From the NCBI RefSeq assembly GCF_052857255.1, contig NC_135505.1:48421507-48485506 (forward strand): a stretch of 64,000 bases of DNA, given 5' to 3'. Position 1 is the stretch's first letter. Each line of letters opens with the position of its first letter. Origin of the DNA: Amblyomma americanum (Eukaryota; Arthropoda; Arachnida; Ixodida; Ixodidae). Shown here in pieces: positions 32,421 to 43,149 of this stretch. A program made the translations under genes and the position numbers. A model generated the notes under the pieces. That model searched no databases and had not been told where the DNA came from. It worked only from the letters and a program-made list of their open reading frames with translations.

Positions 32421-35400
32421 ACGAAGCTGAGCATGGTGGCAGCTGCCATCACCCCATTTCAAAGGAGACGCTACATTCCCTCCATCCATTGATCACAGGC
32501 CCGTTTGGGCGTCTCTACGCCGCTTCCATGCACAGGCTTCTTCCGCTTGCTATCTTAAGTTCGATCGCGCTTCCGGCGCACCTCGTGCTGTCGAGGATTA
32601 GTCATACAAGCTCGTTGATCCCCACTTCGAAGATGCCGTCGCCGCTACAAGGCCACATAATAATTATCCCGCGCATGATTCACGACAGGCTGATTGCTAA
32701 ACACTAGGGGGCCGACCACTAAGTGACCATGCAAACAAACGCATGACGACAACCACTCGGAAATTCTCCGACAGGTGTTCGCGTGTGCAACTTCGCTGAA
32801 AAATGCGTGTACCTGCCACCAAGCCAACCTCAACAATCGCACGCGGGCTTCTCTAACCATTAGGTGCACTGTTCACGTTCTGCCACCTGTGTGGCCAACG
32901 CATGCGCCCCGCGCTCTCCTTCCACGGCGCCGAATCGTACGAGCCACCAGCTCCGGCGAAACCTCCTTCCCACTATGCATCTTTTCCTCCGGCGGTTCAT
33001 GATGCTCGCAACAGCTGAATCATGATGCAGCGATGACACTCCTATTCATTCATTAAATTGCCTGAGCCAAATTTGTAACTACAACCTATAAAATATATAA
33101 AAGGCTGATGTGTAGGAATATTTTATATTAGAAGTCACCCCGGTGTTCAGTTCTTCTTACTTTAACAATGACGAATATTCTCCGTTGCCGCCACCGGTTC
33201 AGCGACGGTTCTACATTCATTTCAAAGCCTCTTTGAAAGACTCCACATTGGATTGCAATTTGTCCGCTGCGCAATTGCATGTAACAATATCTCTTTCCTC
33301 TGGCGAGTTGCAGTGCTTTCTGCATTTGTTATAAGATATACACGGCAGTAAGCGCCAACAAAAACAAGAAAGCATAGAAAAAGAAGAAAAGCACGCACTC
33401 TACTAAAACAATTGTTCAGTTAACATTCGCGCTCGGTCTCCTCTTTGCACGCGTCTCTAGGTAGTATTTACTTTGTTCGAGGAACGCGTGTATTCCTGTG
33501 TATTGTGTGCGCTATGAATCCTCATGCTGATTAACCACTAGCCCGAACCCTGACCCTTCTAAACAACATTCCCATCAAACAAGTAAGCAGTAGCAAGTGG
33601 CAGCATAAAGAAAGAAAACGAAATCGCACGGCCTTGTACAACGGGAAAAAATATGCCAGTATCACTCCGCGTCCACGTGAAAGAGAAGTTGGATGAATAG
33701 GTGAGACATGGGCGTTGCGCAGAAGTGGCGTTGTAAACGGAGGAAAGCAGGAATGCGCGAAGTCATCTTAACTCCTAAAGTAAACAGACTTTATGCCAGA
33801 AGGGCAGTGCTCAGAAGCGAACAACGAAATACAGACAGAAACCTGGCACAGCGACAGCATGATACCTTTTGGACTCAGCGGCCGAAAGAGAAGTAGCGAG
33901 AAACATCGCATACAGCAGCGTGTCCAGCATGAACTGAATCTAGACCTTCGCAAGAACTTTTGACATTCGGCGGCAGGTGAAGCTTTACTGATGCACAGTG
34001 CGTTTCTTCAAGGTGACATTAATCAAGTGGTCGCTGTCCTGCGTAATCGAACGAAAGAGAAGCGCAGTGAAACGGATGAATTTAGGTTTGTGTCCTCCCA
34101 ACCTGCGGTGTCTGTGCAGTGAAAAAAATATGCACCGCACAGAACTTATGAGCTGCTCAAGTAACCTCGACACCGCACGGGCAATAACAGACATTTCCGA
34201 CGGGATTTGCCAAAGCAGCCTCCCCAATGCGCCTGTGAGCGCTGGTACTTTCCGACCGCGAACCGGAGTGACCGAAGGCTGTCGTTTGTGAAGATTTATT
34301 AAACTGCTGAAGGACACCGTTTGAAACGTCATCCGCGGACCAGCGCTGAATGCTGTGGTTCTGCAAGAAACAACGGCTGCCATGTGCGACACAAGAGGCC
34401 GTCAAGAAATTGCATTCGCGTTAGAAGCTCTAAGTGAAAGTAGAGCGTCATCTGCTATTTGGTGGACCGACCACTGACGCCTGCAGGGGCTCCCATCTAG
34501 AGTTGCCTCCGCCGCCATAGGAAGGTCTTAGCTACAATCTAGTAAGCTACTCCGCAGCGTATTTGCTGCTTCTTCGTTACTTGCGGAGACAAACGCCATT
34601 GAAAGGTGAAAACTGTTATGTGGACGGCACAGTGACGACCTTTTTGCGCACAGCTCTCGCTAGAATGAGCCGTGTTAATACATTAGGATAACCGTTTGCC
34701 GCTGCTTATTTTTCTACAGCCGGTGCTGCGGCGCCTTTGTATCAGTCATGCTGATCACCAACGAACGGCTCCTCCTAGCATTGCTCAGCACGGCTTCCAT
34801 GTTCTGACGTCACACTAACCACAGTGTGGTGCGGTGTTAAAGGCGCAGAGCTATGAAAACACCTTAATATGCCGCTTGGTGCATCGCTACCACATATTAG
34901 CTAGCATGTCACACAAGCGGCGGCGAAATCCCTGCGTCGCCAAAAGCTTTTTCTTACCGCTCAGAACTCAGTTTTGATGTTCCTAGCTAACTTTTTGCTG
35001 TAAAATAAAGCTCATACAAACGTTGTAGATATTAATGGATATGGTGGAGTGAATGTATGGCGATATACTTCTAGAAGCTTAATGATCATGACGAAAAATC
35101 TAGCTCTGGCTTTCCATTTTGGTCTGAGCAAATGAAAGGTAAACACTTCTGCCACATAAAAATATTCAGTGAAAAACATCGTAACTGACTATTTAAATAT
35201 ACCCGCACTGGCCTTCACTACATTTTTAAAACATCCATTATTCTTGGGTTCAGTTCAAGTTCCAGTTAAATTCCGGGTTCGGCCAGGAACAACCTTCCCT
35301 TCAGTTTGGAAACGGTTCGGAAGTGATCAAACGCGTTGAAATGATTTCGCGGTAAAATTTGCTTGAAACTGTACGTGTTTTGCTACGTACACATCATTTA

Positions 35401-36946
35401 ATAAAACAGTTTGGTTCTCTCAGAATATGTTTCGCGTATTTGAACTTCAGCGACATTTTTACTGTGTATGTCAGTGTGCCTTCCTCCAGTGGCCAGCTGC
35501 ATCTAAAAGTATTACTCAAAAACACGCTTCGCTCCGACCTTCCAGTATATCACGCAGTATATACACTGAACACGCGGAAGATAAGGAATCCCACTTGGGA
35601 TGTAGAACCTTTTTACAGGTCCCATGGTGGCACCTTACGAAATCCATCGGGGAAGCGACATTCGCTCTTGACATTCGGCTGCCGAGAAATTCGCACCTGC
35701 TGCTCAGAGATACTGGCTCATTCTTCGACGCCGCACTTTGAAAGACACAATATGGGCTGCTGATGTCTGCCCGTGAGGGGAGTGAATACAAGATCAGGCA
35801 TCGGGTTCTTACTTTGCCCTCCAGGGGACGTGAGGTTGTTTCTAAAGTTTCAAATAGTTACAAAATTATGTTGAGCGCTGGCGGGACCAACGTCACATGC
35901 ACAGGCTAAGCAGCATCTGCAAATTCGATGCCTAGCCCTTGTGTAGAGGTTGTGACTAAACCGATATTTGTCCGGTCGACATTTCTCCTCAGCAAGGCCA
36001 AGCTACAGAAGCCACACAAGTCCCTGTTCGGCTTCCTACGTTGTTTCAAAATACGAAATATTAGTGACATTTTTGGGCTGCCTACATGAGACAGGTACCA
36101 AGGGGACTTGCAGGAGCCCTACTCGCCATGTGGGTAACAACATAAATTCTACCGTCTGTAATATTGCTACCTTTTCGGTAGCGATAAGTACGTGGCCTCA
36201 TTAACGTGAGAAACTGGCGCCCTTTACCAGAGTCGTTTAATGTTGCAAGGAGAAGGGGAGAATATAAGGAAGGACGCGTTGTTCACGTTTCCAAATAAAT
36301 CTGCCAACTGGCTTGAAATTGAGAGATATTGCGAGATGCATCGTTTTATGCAAAATTCGTAGAGTTTGCTATAATCTGCCTCTTCAGTGCAATTACGTAG
36401 TGAGATTTTTAGAACTCTTAACCATCTCAGACAGAAGAAAACAGGAGAAATAGTGCGGCTTGCAAGTAAAGGCACTGCGCATAACTCGAAATAAAGTCAC
36501 ACACCCATCTTACTGTATTAAATTTTCCTGTGCAGGGGCAACGCTACCATTATGTTGGTACCAGGGCTCCTCCCGGATCATATTACACGGCAGTCTGTGT
36601 CCTCGACGGGTCGTCTAAAGAGTAAGTAAAAGCATAAGCTGCGAAATTTATAAAAATAATGAATTTATAAGTTGTAGTTAAACCAAGCGAAGCAAGAAAA
36701 TTAGAGCTACTATTAACGGTGGCCCGAATGCCCCCTTACAATTACTTTGACTTGTTTGGTCCGATGGCACCCCGCGCTCCAGTGACATCTCCACTATTCA
36801 CATCCACAGCTTTCTTCCCACCCTATATTTCTTTAAATAGTTATAAGTTGTCGGAATCCACCGCGCTGAAGCACTGCGTGTGGTCTCTTATTACAGAAGT
36901 TATTCGCTTTCTCCAATCCCATCGCTGCCCCTGGTTGCCGTTATAT
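32421..36946. other. 4.5 kb without a recognisable gene
   Basis: Scattered frames up to about 135 codons on both strands (for example 33985-34392 minus, 35359-35763 plus) show no motif I know and overlap each other on opposite strands. This is typical of chance open frames. I see no SINE body, LTR or RT signature in this stretch. Confidence 0.5.
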
Positions 36947-37128
36947 TGTCACGGACGCCGGTAGGACGTTCAATCCCTGGCAGAACAGTACCTGGCGAGC
37001 ACACTGCGCAGAGCGTAGCCGGCAGGGCCTAGCACCGAGCAGAAGAGGACGATGTTCGGCGCGCGACAAAGGTCGAAGACAGACCGCACGGGAGAGCCGG
37101 TAGCGAGATGGCTAAACTAAGTGCGGCA
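36947..37128 (-). repeat. 3' LTR of gypsy element (182 bp)
   Basis: Plus-strand sequence begins TGTCACGGACGCC and ends GTGCGGCA, so the LTR has TG...CA ends on either strand. It matches 42323-42504 at all but about six positions. Directly inside it, plus 37129-37145, the minus strand reads CCAGAGGGGAGGGGCAA, the polypurine tract that sets the LTR edge. Confidence 0.95.
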
Positions 37129-37145
37129 TTGCCCCTCCCCTCTGG
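37129..37145 (-). other. Polypurine tract
   Basis: In element sense, AGAGGGGAGGGGCAA lies immediately before the 3' LTR start TGCCGCACTTAG. This is the expected primer for plus-strand DNA synthesis. Confidence 0.85.
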
Positions 37146-37233
37146 AAAGGCATCGACTCGATGCCTGACAGTGAGGGGGAGCCACGTGTTGGTGTTAACA
37201 GAATCCCAGGCACCGAACGTGGTGAGAGTTGTC

Positions 37234-40200
37234 CTAGCGGGCATGGTATGGCTTGAGTCTTGCGACGTGCACAATTTCGGATGTCGGCGGGCGTCTGAAA
37301 GAACGAACACTCCCTTGCGGGCGCACTTCATAAGTAACCTCGCTGAGTTGGCGGAGTACCTCGTAGGGGCCGAAGTAACGGCGCAAAAGCTTCTCGGAGC
37401 GACCGCGCAGACGGATGGGGCTCCAAACCCACACTTGATCGCCAGGCTGGCAAATGACTTCGCGGTGACGGAGGTTATAGCGGTGAGCATCGACTTCTTG
37501 CCGCACGCAGGTTCGTTGCCGAGCCAGGCGGCGGGCAGCCTCTGCATGGCGAACGAATGCATCAGCGTCGGCAACGGATGAGCGGGCAATATCGGGCAAC
37601 AACATCCTGTCCAACATAGTCACGACTTCACGACCGTGTACCAAACGAAATGGCGTGAACCCCGTCGTTTCTTGAAGGGCAGTATTGTAGGCAAACGTGA
37701 CGTACGCAAGGATTTCGTCGCAGTTCTTATGGTCGTCGTCGACGTACATAGAAATCATATCAGCGATAGTCTTATTGAGGCGCTCGGTTAGGCCGTTGGT
37801 TTGAGGATGGTAAGCTGAGGTCTTACGATGACTTGTGCCACTGAGCCGCATAACTTCCTGAGTAAGCGTGGACGTGAACGCTGTGCCTCGGTCAATTAAA
37901 ACAACATAAGGGGCGCCATGGCGGAGAACTATGCTGATGATGAAAAAGTCAGCAATTTCAGCAGCAGTGGCGCGGGGAAGGGCTTTCGTCTAACAATACC
38001 GGGTGAGGTAGTCGGTGGCAACCACAATATACCGGTTACCCAATGATGACGTGGGAAATGGGCCCAGTAAGTCCATGCCGACTTGGTGGAAAGGAATTCT
38101 CGGCGGAGCAATAAGTTGGAGCAAGCCAGCCGGCTTGAAAGGTGGTTTCTTCCGACGTTGACACTCGCGGCAAATACGTACATAACGCTTGACAGTCGCA
38201 GAAAGCCTGGGCCAGTAATAACGGTGACGAACTCGTGCCATCGTTCGAGAAAACCCGAGGTGGCTGGAAGGAAGCTCGTCGTGGCATGCCTGCAAAACGT
38301 CAGTGCGGAGCGCCGTTGGGACCACGAGCAGGTAACCAGAGTGCATCGGGGCGTAATTTCGTTTGTAGAGGACGCCATCTCGCAAGCAAAACGACGACAA
38401 GCCACGCGCGAATAGACGAGGCGGTAACGAGGCGGTACCCTCAAGATAATCGATGAGTGGCCGCAATTTTGTGTCGTCCCTCTGGTGTTGAGCGAGGTCG
38501 GACGTGGTCAGAGCACCAATAAAGAGGGGGTCATCTTCGAGGTCATCAGAGCTGGACGGGAGAGGAGCACGGGACAAGCAGTCTGCATCGCTGTGTTTGT
38601 TGCCCGACTTGTAGACAACTGTTTCATCAAATTCTTGCAAGCGAAGGCTCCAACGAGCTAGCCGGCCCGAGGGGTCTTTAAGATTCGCGAGCCAGCACAG
38701 TGAGTGGTGGTCACTCACGACCCGAAATGGGCGACCATACAAGTAGGGCCGGAACTTCGTTATCGCCCACACAACAGCTAGGCACTCCTTTTCAGTGGTT
38801 GAGTAATTGGCCTCGGACCGAGACAGCGTGCGGCTGCCGTAAGCAATCACACGCTCAACACCATCTTGCCACTGGACGAGGACTGCACCGAGGCCAATGT
38901 TGCTGGCATCGGTGTGAAGTTCTGTATCCGCCTCCTCGTCAAAATGGGCAAGAATGGGCGTTGTTTGTAGGCGTTTGCGGAGCTTTTCGAAGGCGTCCTG
39001 CTGTTCCGGTACCCAGACGAAAGGCTGATCGTCTTTTGTCAGCCGTGTGAGAGGCTCAGCCAGCCTGGAGAAGTCTTGCACGAAGCGTCGGTAATATGCG
39101 CAGAGGCCAAGAAACCGGCGCACAGCTCGCTTATCAGTGGGAGTCGGGAACGCAGCTACAGCAGCCGTCTTGTCGGGGTCGGGGCTGACACCCTCAGGTG
39201 TCACAACATGGCCCAAAAACTTAAGCCGTTGGTACGCGAAGTGGCATTTTTCGGGTTTTAGAGATAGACCGGCTGATCGGATGGCCTTCAATACTGCACT
39301 GAAGCGTTTGAGATGTTCTTCGTAGGTCGCAGCGAAAATAACCACATCATCAAGATAGACGAGACACGACTGCCATTTGAGGCCAACCAGGACAGTGTCC
39401 ATCATTCTTTGAAAGGTGGCAGGAGCGGTACACCGGCCAAAGGGGAGCACCTTGAACTCGTACAAACCGTCAGGCGTTATGAACGCGGTCTTTTCACGGT
39501 CACGTTCATCGACTTCGATCTGCCAGTACCCACTGCGTAGATCAAGAGAGGAAAAGTATCGGGCATGACGCAGGCGATCGAACGAGTCATCAATTCGGGG
39601 CAACGGATAAACGTCCTTTTTAGTAATCTTGTTGAGGCGACGATAGTCGACGCAGAATCGGAGAGTGCCATCCTTCTTGGCGACCAGCACAACGGGCGAA
39701 GCCCACGGGCTTGTTGACGGCTGGATAACCTCGTCGCAGAGCATTTCCTCAGCCTGCCTCCGAATCACCTCCCGTTCTTTCGCAGACACTCGATAGGGGT
39801 GGTGTTGTATAGGCCTCTCGCCTTCATCCACTACAATGCGGTGTTTAGCGACCGATGTTTGTCGAACTTTAGAAGTGGTCGCAAAGCAGTCACGAAAAGA
39901 GTCGAGGATCATGTGGAGGCGGTGTTTCTGATCGGCGGATAGGTCGGGGCTCACGTCAGTCATAACGGGGGCGTCAGACGTCGATGCATGGGTATCGTTG
40001 AGGGAGCAGGCGCAGTGGGAGACTGAGTCACTAATTTCATCGAAATAGGCTATGGCGGTTGCTTGCGGCAAGTGGCGGTATTCGGCGCTAAAGTTCGTAA
40101 CAAAAAGCTGCGTTCGCAGTCCGCGGAGGGAAGTAACACCCCGCGCAACGCAGACTTGTTGACTCAGCAGTAACGACAGGTTACCTTCCGCAACCCCGTG

Positions 40201-40355
40201 AGGAGTGCGTGGGTTGGAGCATTCCACCGTAATAAACAAACTGGAGCGTGGTGGTAGCGTGACATTGTCATCAAACACGCGAAAAACAGGCCTTTCGGGC
40301 TCGCTGCTGTCGGCTATGGCACAACGAGGTGAGAACGTCACGACAAGTTCGCGGA
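37234..40355 (-). pseudogene. gypsy RT-RNase H-integrase, one in-frame stop
   Basis: The main pol region, read leftward. RT: DYRRLNKITKKDVYPLPRID, FSSLDLRSGYWQIEVDERDR, and YLDDVVIFA with intact catalytic aspartates. RNase H: TELHTDASNIGLGAVL and STTEKECLAVVWA. Connection: SGNKHSDADCLSR. Integrase zinc finger: HDELPSSHLGFSRT...CRECQRRKK. Catalytic core: GMDLLGPF, LIDRGTAFTS and HPQTNGLTERLNKT supply the D, D and E. A C-terminal VWVWSPIR.....YFGPYEVL segment is the GPY/F module. A TAG at 37990-37992 interrupts the integrase core just after DYLTRYC; the frame continues unchanged beyond it. At the N-terminal side a one-base shift near 40350 separates it from the protease. Confidence 0.95.
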
Positions 40356-40957
40356 GGGCTGATTATCGCACCGTGTTCCCGAAGAAAATCTAACCCGAGG
40401 ATGAGGTCCTTCGAGCAATGAGCCAACACAGCGAAGCAGGCAGGGAAGGTGACACCACGAATCTCTATTCTAGCGGTGCAGACGCCAAGCGGTGTCACCA
40501 GATGGCCTCCAGCTTTCCGGATGTGTGTTCCAGGCAGAGGTGTCAGTACTTTCCTCGGGACAAGCGTCAGACCACGACTCATGACGGAGAAATCGGCGCC
40601 GGTATCTACGAGAGCAGTCACGCGGCGGCCATCAACGATGACTGAGGTTTCAGCCGAAGCTTGGTCACCGTCAGAAAAACGCTGTGTGAGGGAGGTCGGA
40701 CTAGGGGATCGTTCTCGCGGTCGGGTTGGGGCGTCAAGCGGAGGCGTCTCCGTTCGTCGAAACGTCGTCGGACTGAAGGGTCGTTCAGATTGTCCAATTG
40801 AGGCGTCAAGCGAAGAAGGCGTCTCTGGGCGTCGAAAGGTCGTCGCGGCGTGAGGTCGGAGGTTGGGTCGCATGCTAACGTCGGTGAGCGGAGGATGTTC
40901 GTCATTTTGTCCGGTGACGGCGGCCCTACCTCCGGGGGTCGCCGTCCTCAGTTTTCC
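40350..40957 (-). pseudogene. gypsy protease region of pol
   Basis: Aspartic protease that would process Gag-Pol. The frame is open from the end of gag (overlapping it in the -1 frame from 40957). After an Arg/Pro/Thr-rich linker it carries VTALVDTGADFSVMSRGL, with the catalytic DTGA, followed by a CSKDLILGLDFLREHGAII flap-to-end segment. It leaves frame near 40350, where a single-base change shifts it relative to RT. The first ATG is at 40873, but entry by frameshifting from gag is more likely. Confidence 0.85.
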
Positions 40958-42294
40958 AGGCGCGGGCTGGAGGACTGCCGGACGTAGGACTGGCGAACTG
41001 GTGAAGAAAACCGTCGAGGCGACGGCGACCTGGACTGACGTTGGGCAGTGGGTACAGGTGGGACGTTGGCCGCTAGGTACTGATCGATCTCGCGGGGTCG
41101 TTCACCATAGCGCGGCAGGGGTGCGTCGGGCGAAAAGCCGCGCAGGCCAATCCGGCGGTACGGGCAGTGACGACGGATGTGGCCTGCTTCGCCGCAATGG
41201 AAGCACAGGGGCCTGTTGTTCGGCGTTCGCCACATGTTTTCCTTCGTGACGGGTGGGCGGTCGTCTGGCAGCGCTGTCGTATGCGGGAATCGGTGGGACG
41301 GCGCGGTAGGGGCAGGAGAGTAGAACGCCGGCGGTGGTGGCGCAGGACTTCGCAATGTCTCGCTGTATGTCATCACATAGGGCGCTGGCGGTGGCGGCGG
41401 TGGAGTGGGCTGCACCGTGTGGCGTATCTCGTCACGGACAGCCTCCGAGATGGCGGTGACACTAGGAGGCTGCTCCACAGAGCGAAGCTTCTGCAGCTCT
41501 TCGCGAACGATGCTCCTGATGAGCTCTCGGAGGGAGGTGTTCTCATCCCCGGGCCTCGGCATGTGGCACTCCACAGCAGTGATGTTTGAGGAACGGCCGT
41601 AGTGCGCAAACCGCTGCTGCAGGGCGCGCTCCATGCCTGCCGCCTCCTTTGCAAAATCGGCGACTGTAGCCGGAGGATCGCGCACGAGCCCAGCGAACAA
41701 TTGCTCCTTGACGCCCCGCATCAAATGGCGCACCTTCTTGGCTTCCGACATCGGAGGATCAGCGCGGTTGAAAAGCCGGGTCATGTCCTCCACGAACATG
41801 GCCACGCTCTCGTTTGGCTGCTGCGCTCTCGATTGCAGGGCCAATTCAGCACGCTCCCTCCGCTCGTTGCAGCTGAACGTATCCAGCAACTGGCGCCCGA
41901 AGTCTTGCCAGGTGTGGATGGCGGACTCGTGGTTTTCGAACCACGTCTTGGCGGCGTCCTGGAGGGCAAAGTAGACGTTCCGAAGCTTGCGGTCCTCGTC
42001 CCACAGATTAAATTCAGAGACCCTGTCATACCCGTCCAACCAGTCCTCCACATCTTTAAACTTGTCACCATGAAACGGCGCGGGCATACGAGGCGAATGA
42101 AGAAGCAGCGGTGGCGGACTCACAGTTTGCTGGAAGGTCTGGCTGGCCACCGTAGAGGTCATCTTGCGGGATGGCGCGGCGAGGGGATTGCACTCGGGAG
42201 CTAAGCCTTTCAAGCGGCGGCTTGACTTGTGGACAGGTGTCGTGTCCAGGGGGTGTGGCTGAGCGCTGGAGGTTCCTGGGACCTCTTCGTACAT
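40948..42294 (-). CDS. gypsy Gag polyprotein, intact
   Basis: Structural protein of the retrotransposon particle, 448 codons with an ATG start at 42294 (MYEEVPGTSS). Residues about 70-240 form the retrotransposon Gag capsid-like region: FHGDKFKDVEDWLDGYDRV, NVYFALQDAAKTWFENHE, WQDFGRQLLDTF and LMRGVKEQLFAGL. Pro-rich tracts (PPPPPPPAPY) follow. A single zinc knuckle CFHCGEAGHIRRHC is at about residues 369-382, and an Arg/Ser-rich C-terminus binds RNA. It ends TGA at 40948-40950, where a slippery-looking GGAAAAC overlaps the last codons. The start lies 28 bp after the 5' LTR, with the primer site between. There is no internal stop. Confidence 0.95.
   Translation of the reverse strand: MYEEVPGTSSAQPHPLDTTPVHKSSRRLKGLAPECNPLAAPSRKMTSTVASQTFQQTVSPPPLLLHSPRMPAPFHGDKFKDVEDWLDGYDRVSEFNLWDEDRKLRNVYFALQDAAKTWFENHESAIHTWQDFGRQLLDTFSCNERRERAELALQSRAQQPNESVAMFVEDMTRLFNRADPPMSEAKKVRHLMRGVKEQLFAGLVRDPPATVADFAKEAAGMERALQQRFAHYGRSSNITAVECHMPRPGDENTSLRELIRSIVREELQKLRSVEQPPSVTAISEAVRDEIRHTVQPTPPPPPPAPYVMTYSETLRSPAPPPPAFYSPAPTAPSHRFPHTTALPDDRPPVTKENMWRTPNNRPLCFHCGEAGHIRRHCPYRRIGLRGFSPDAPLPRYGERPREIDQYLAANVPPVPTAQRQSRSPSPRRFSSPVRQSYVRQSSSPRLEN
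40951..40957 (-). promoter_or_regulatory. Candidate -1 frameshift site at gag end
   Basis: Element-sense GGAAAAC spans the last two gag codons (GAA AAC) before TGA. The pol frame, open from here, is exactly -1 relative to gag (GGA AAA CTG AGG). It is not a canonical XXXYYYZ heptamer because its first three bases are GGA, but GGA-type sites are known in some retroelements. Confidence 0.5.
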
Positions 42295-42300
42295 AGATCG

Positions 42301-42318
42301 TACCCAGCACCTCCACCA
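42301..42318 (-). promoter_or_regulatory. Primer-binding site of gypsy element
   Basis: Element-sense TGGTGGAGGTGCTGGGTA starts four bases inside the 5' LTR end (TGGCA). The TGG start pairs with a tRNA CCA end. It is nearly identical to the site at 8960-8977 next to another LTR. Confidence 0.8.
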
Positions 42319-42322
42319 AAAA

Positions 42323-42504
42323 TGCCACGGACGCCGGTAGGACGTTCAATCCCTGGCAGAACAGTACCTGGCGAGCACACTGCGCAGAGCGTAGCCGGCA
42401 GGGCCTAGCACCGAGCAGAAGAGGACGAAGTTCGGCACGCGACAAAGGTCGAAGACAGACCGCACGGGGGAGCCGGTAGCGTGATGGCTAACCTAAGTGC
42501 GGCA
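42323..42504 (-). repeat. 5' LTR of gypsy element (182 bp)
   Basis: Plus-strand sequence begins TGCCACGGACGCC and ends GTGCGGCA, followed by the ATAT duplication. It has the same length as the 3' LTR at 36947-37128 with about six substitutions and no indels. Promoter elements were not assigned. Confidence 0.95.
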
Positions 42505-42508
42505 ATAT

Positions 42509-42864
42509 GGTCAGCACAGCTGCTGAGAGCGAGGTCGCATGCGCGCTATTTACTCCAGGTGACAGTTTGGTCGATGGCACTCTGCGACGGGACAGAACGC
42601 CACTCTTTGTACAAAACTCGCTTAGATGGAGGCCGGGAAATCATACTTTGTTTGCAGTGCAAAAAGTATCGCTCAGCGATTGAAATATACGAAGTTATAG
42701 ATCGTCGAGGCCGCTTACCGGTAACGGGTGGCAGCGCCAGACGAAGACTTTATTGACGTTTCTTAGCTGGCTTTTTCAAGAGTGGCTAGAGTGTTGCGCG
42801 CCGGCACTCTACGGTATACGTCTAACGCGTGACTTAAACAATTCTCGAGAAAACAGGTAGTGCA
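42509..42864. other. No recognisable gene
   Basis: Host-side flank of the gypsy insertion. Continuous with the sequence left of 36943 before insertion. Nothing was recognised. Confidence 0.5.
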
Positions 42865-42880
42865 CACTTCTCTTTTTGAT

Positions 42881-43133
42881 GATGATGATGGATTTTTATG
42901 GCGCAAGGGCATCTATGGCCAAAGAGCGCCATGGCACAAAGTATTTTTCAAATTCTCAAGGGGGGGTCGAAGACCCATTTCCCAAGCATTTCACCCTAAA
43001 TAAGCCGAGCACCAGACCAGGGGAAAGCTTGTATCCATTGTATCACCGGCGGGTACCCGGCGGCACTGGGGATCGAGCCCCGCACCTCCCGCATGCGAGG
43101 CGGATGCTCAACCACTTGGTCACCGCTGCGGTG
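42881..43133 (-). mobile_element. tRNA-derived SINE, full length, 16-bp target duplication
   Basis: Minus-strand head: A box TGACCAAGTGGTTGAGC and B box GGGCTCGATCCCC, the pol III promoter of a tRNA-derived SINE. The body includes GCTTTCCCCTGGTCTGGTGC and GCCATGGCGCTCTTTGGCCA, with a (ATC)n tail at the left end. Flanks CACTTCTCTTTTTGAT at 42865-42880 and 43134-43149 are identical 16-mers, a perfect target-site duplication. This is the complete version of the truncated copy at 24350-24593 and a different SINE family from the one at 19674. Confidence 0.93.
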
Positions 43134-43149
43134 CACTTCTCTTTTTGAT

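Larger units (their letters stand above)
36947..42504 (-). mobile_element. Nearly intact Ty3/gypsy LTR retrotransposon, 5.56 kb
   Basis: A complete element in minus orientation: 182-bp LTRs at both ends, primer site, gag, pol and polypurine tract, flanked by the 4-bp duplication ATAT (36943-36946 and 42505-42508). The two LTRs differ at about 6 of 182 positions by eye (about 97% identical), indicating a fairly recent insertion. The only breaks I see in coding are a one-base shift near 40350 and one in-frame stop at 37990-37992. Order PR-RT-RNase H-integrase defines it as Ty3/gypsy. There is no envelope gene between integrase and the 3' LTR. Confidence 0.95.

Noticed and set aside
35359..35763. 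134-codon plus frame as host exon
   Set aside because: Overlapped by an equally long frame in another phase and one on the other strand. No domain or splice context is convincing.
41602..42204. 200-codon plus-strand frame opposite gag
   Set aside because: Exact antisense of the intact Gag CDS; its openness follows from codon bias of gag.
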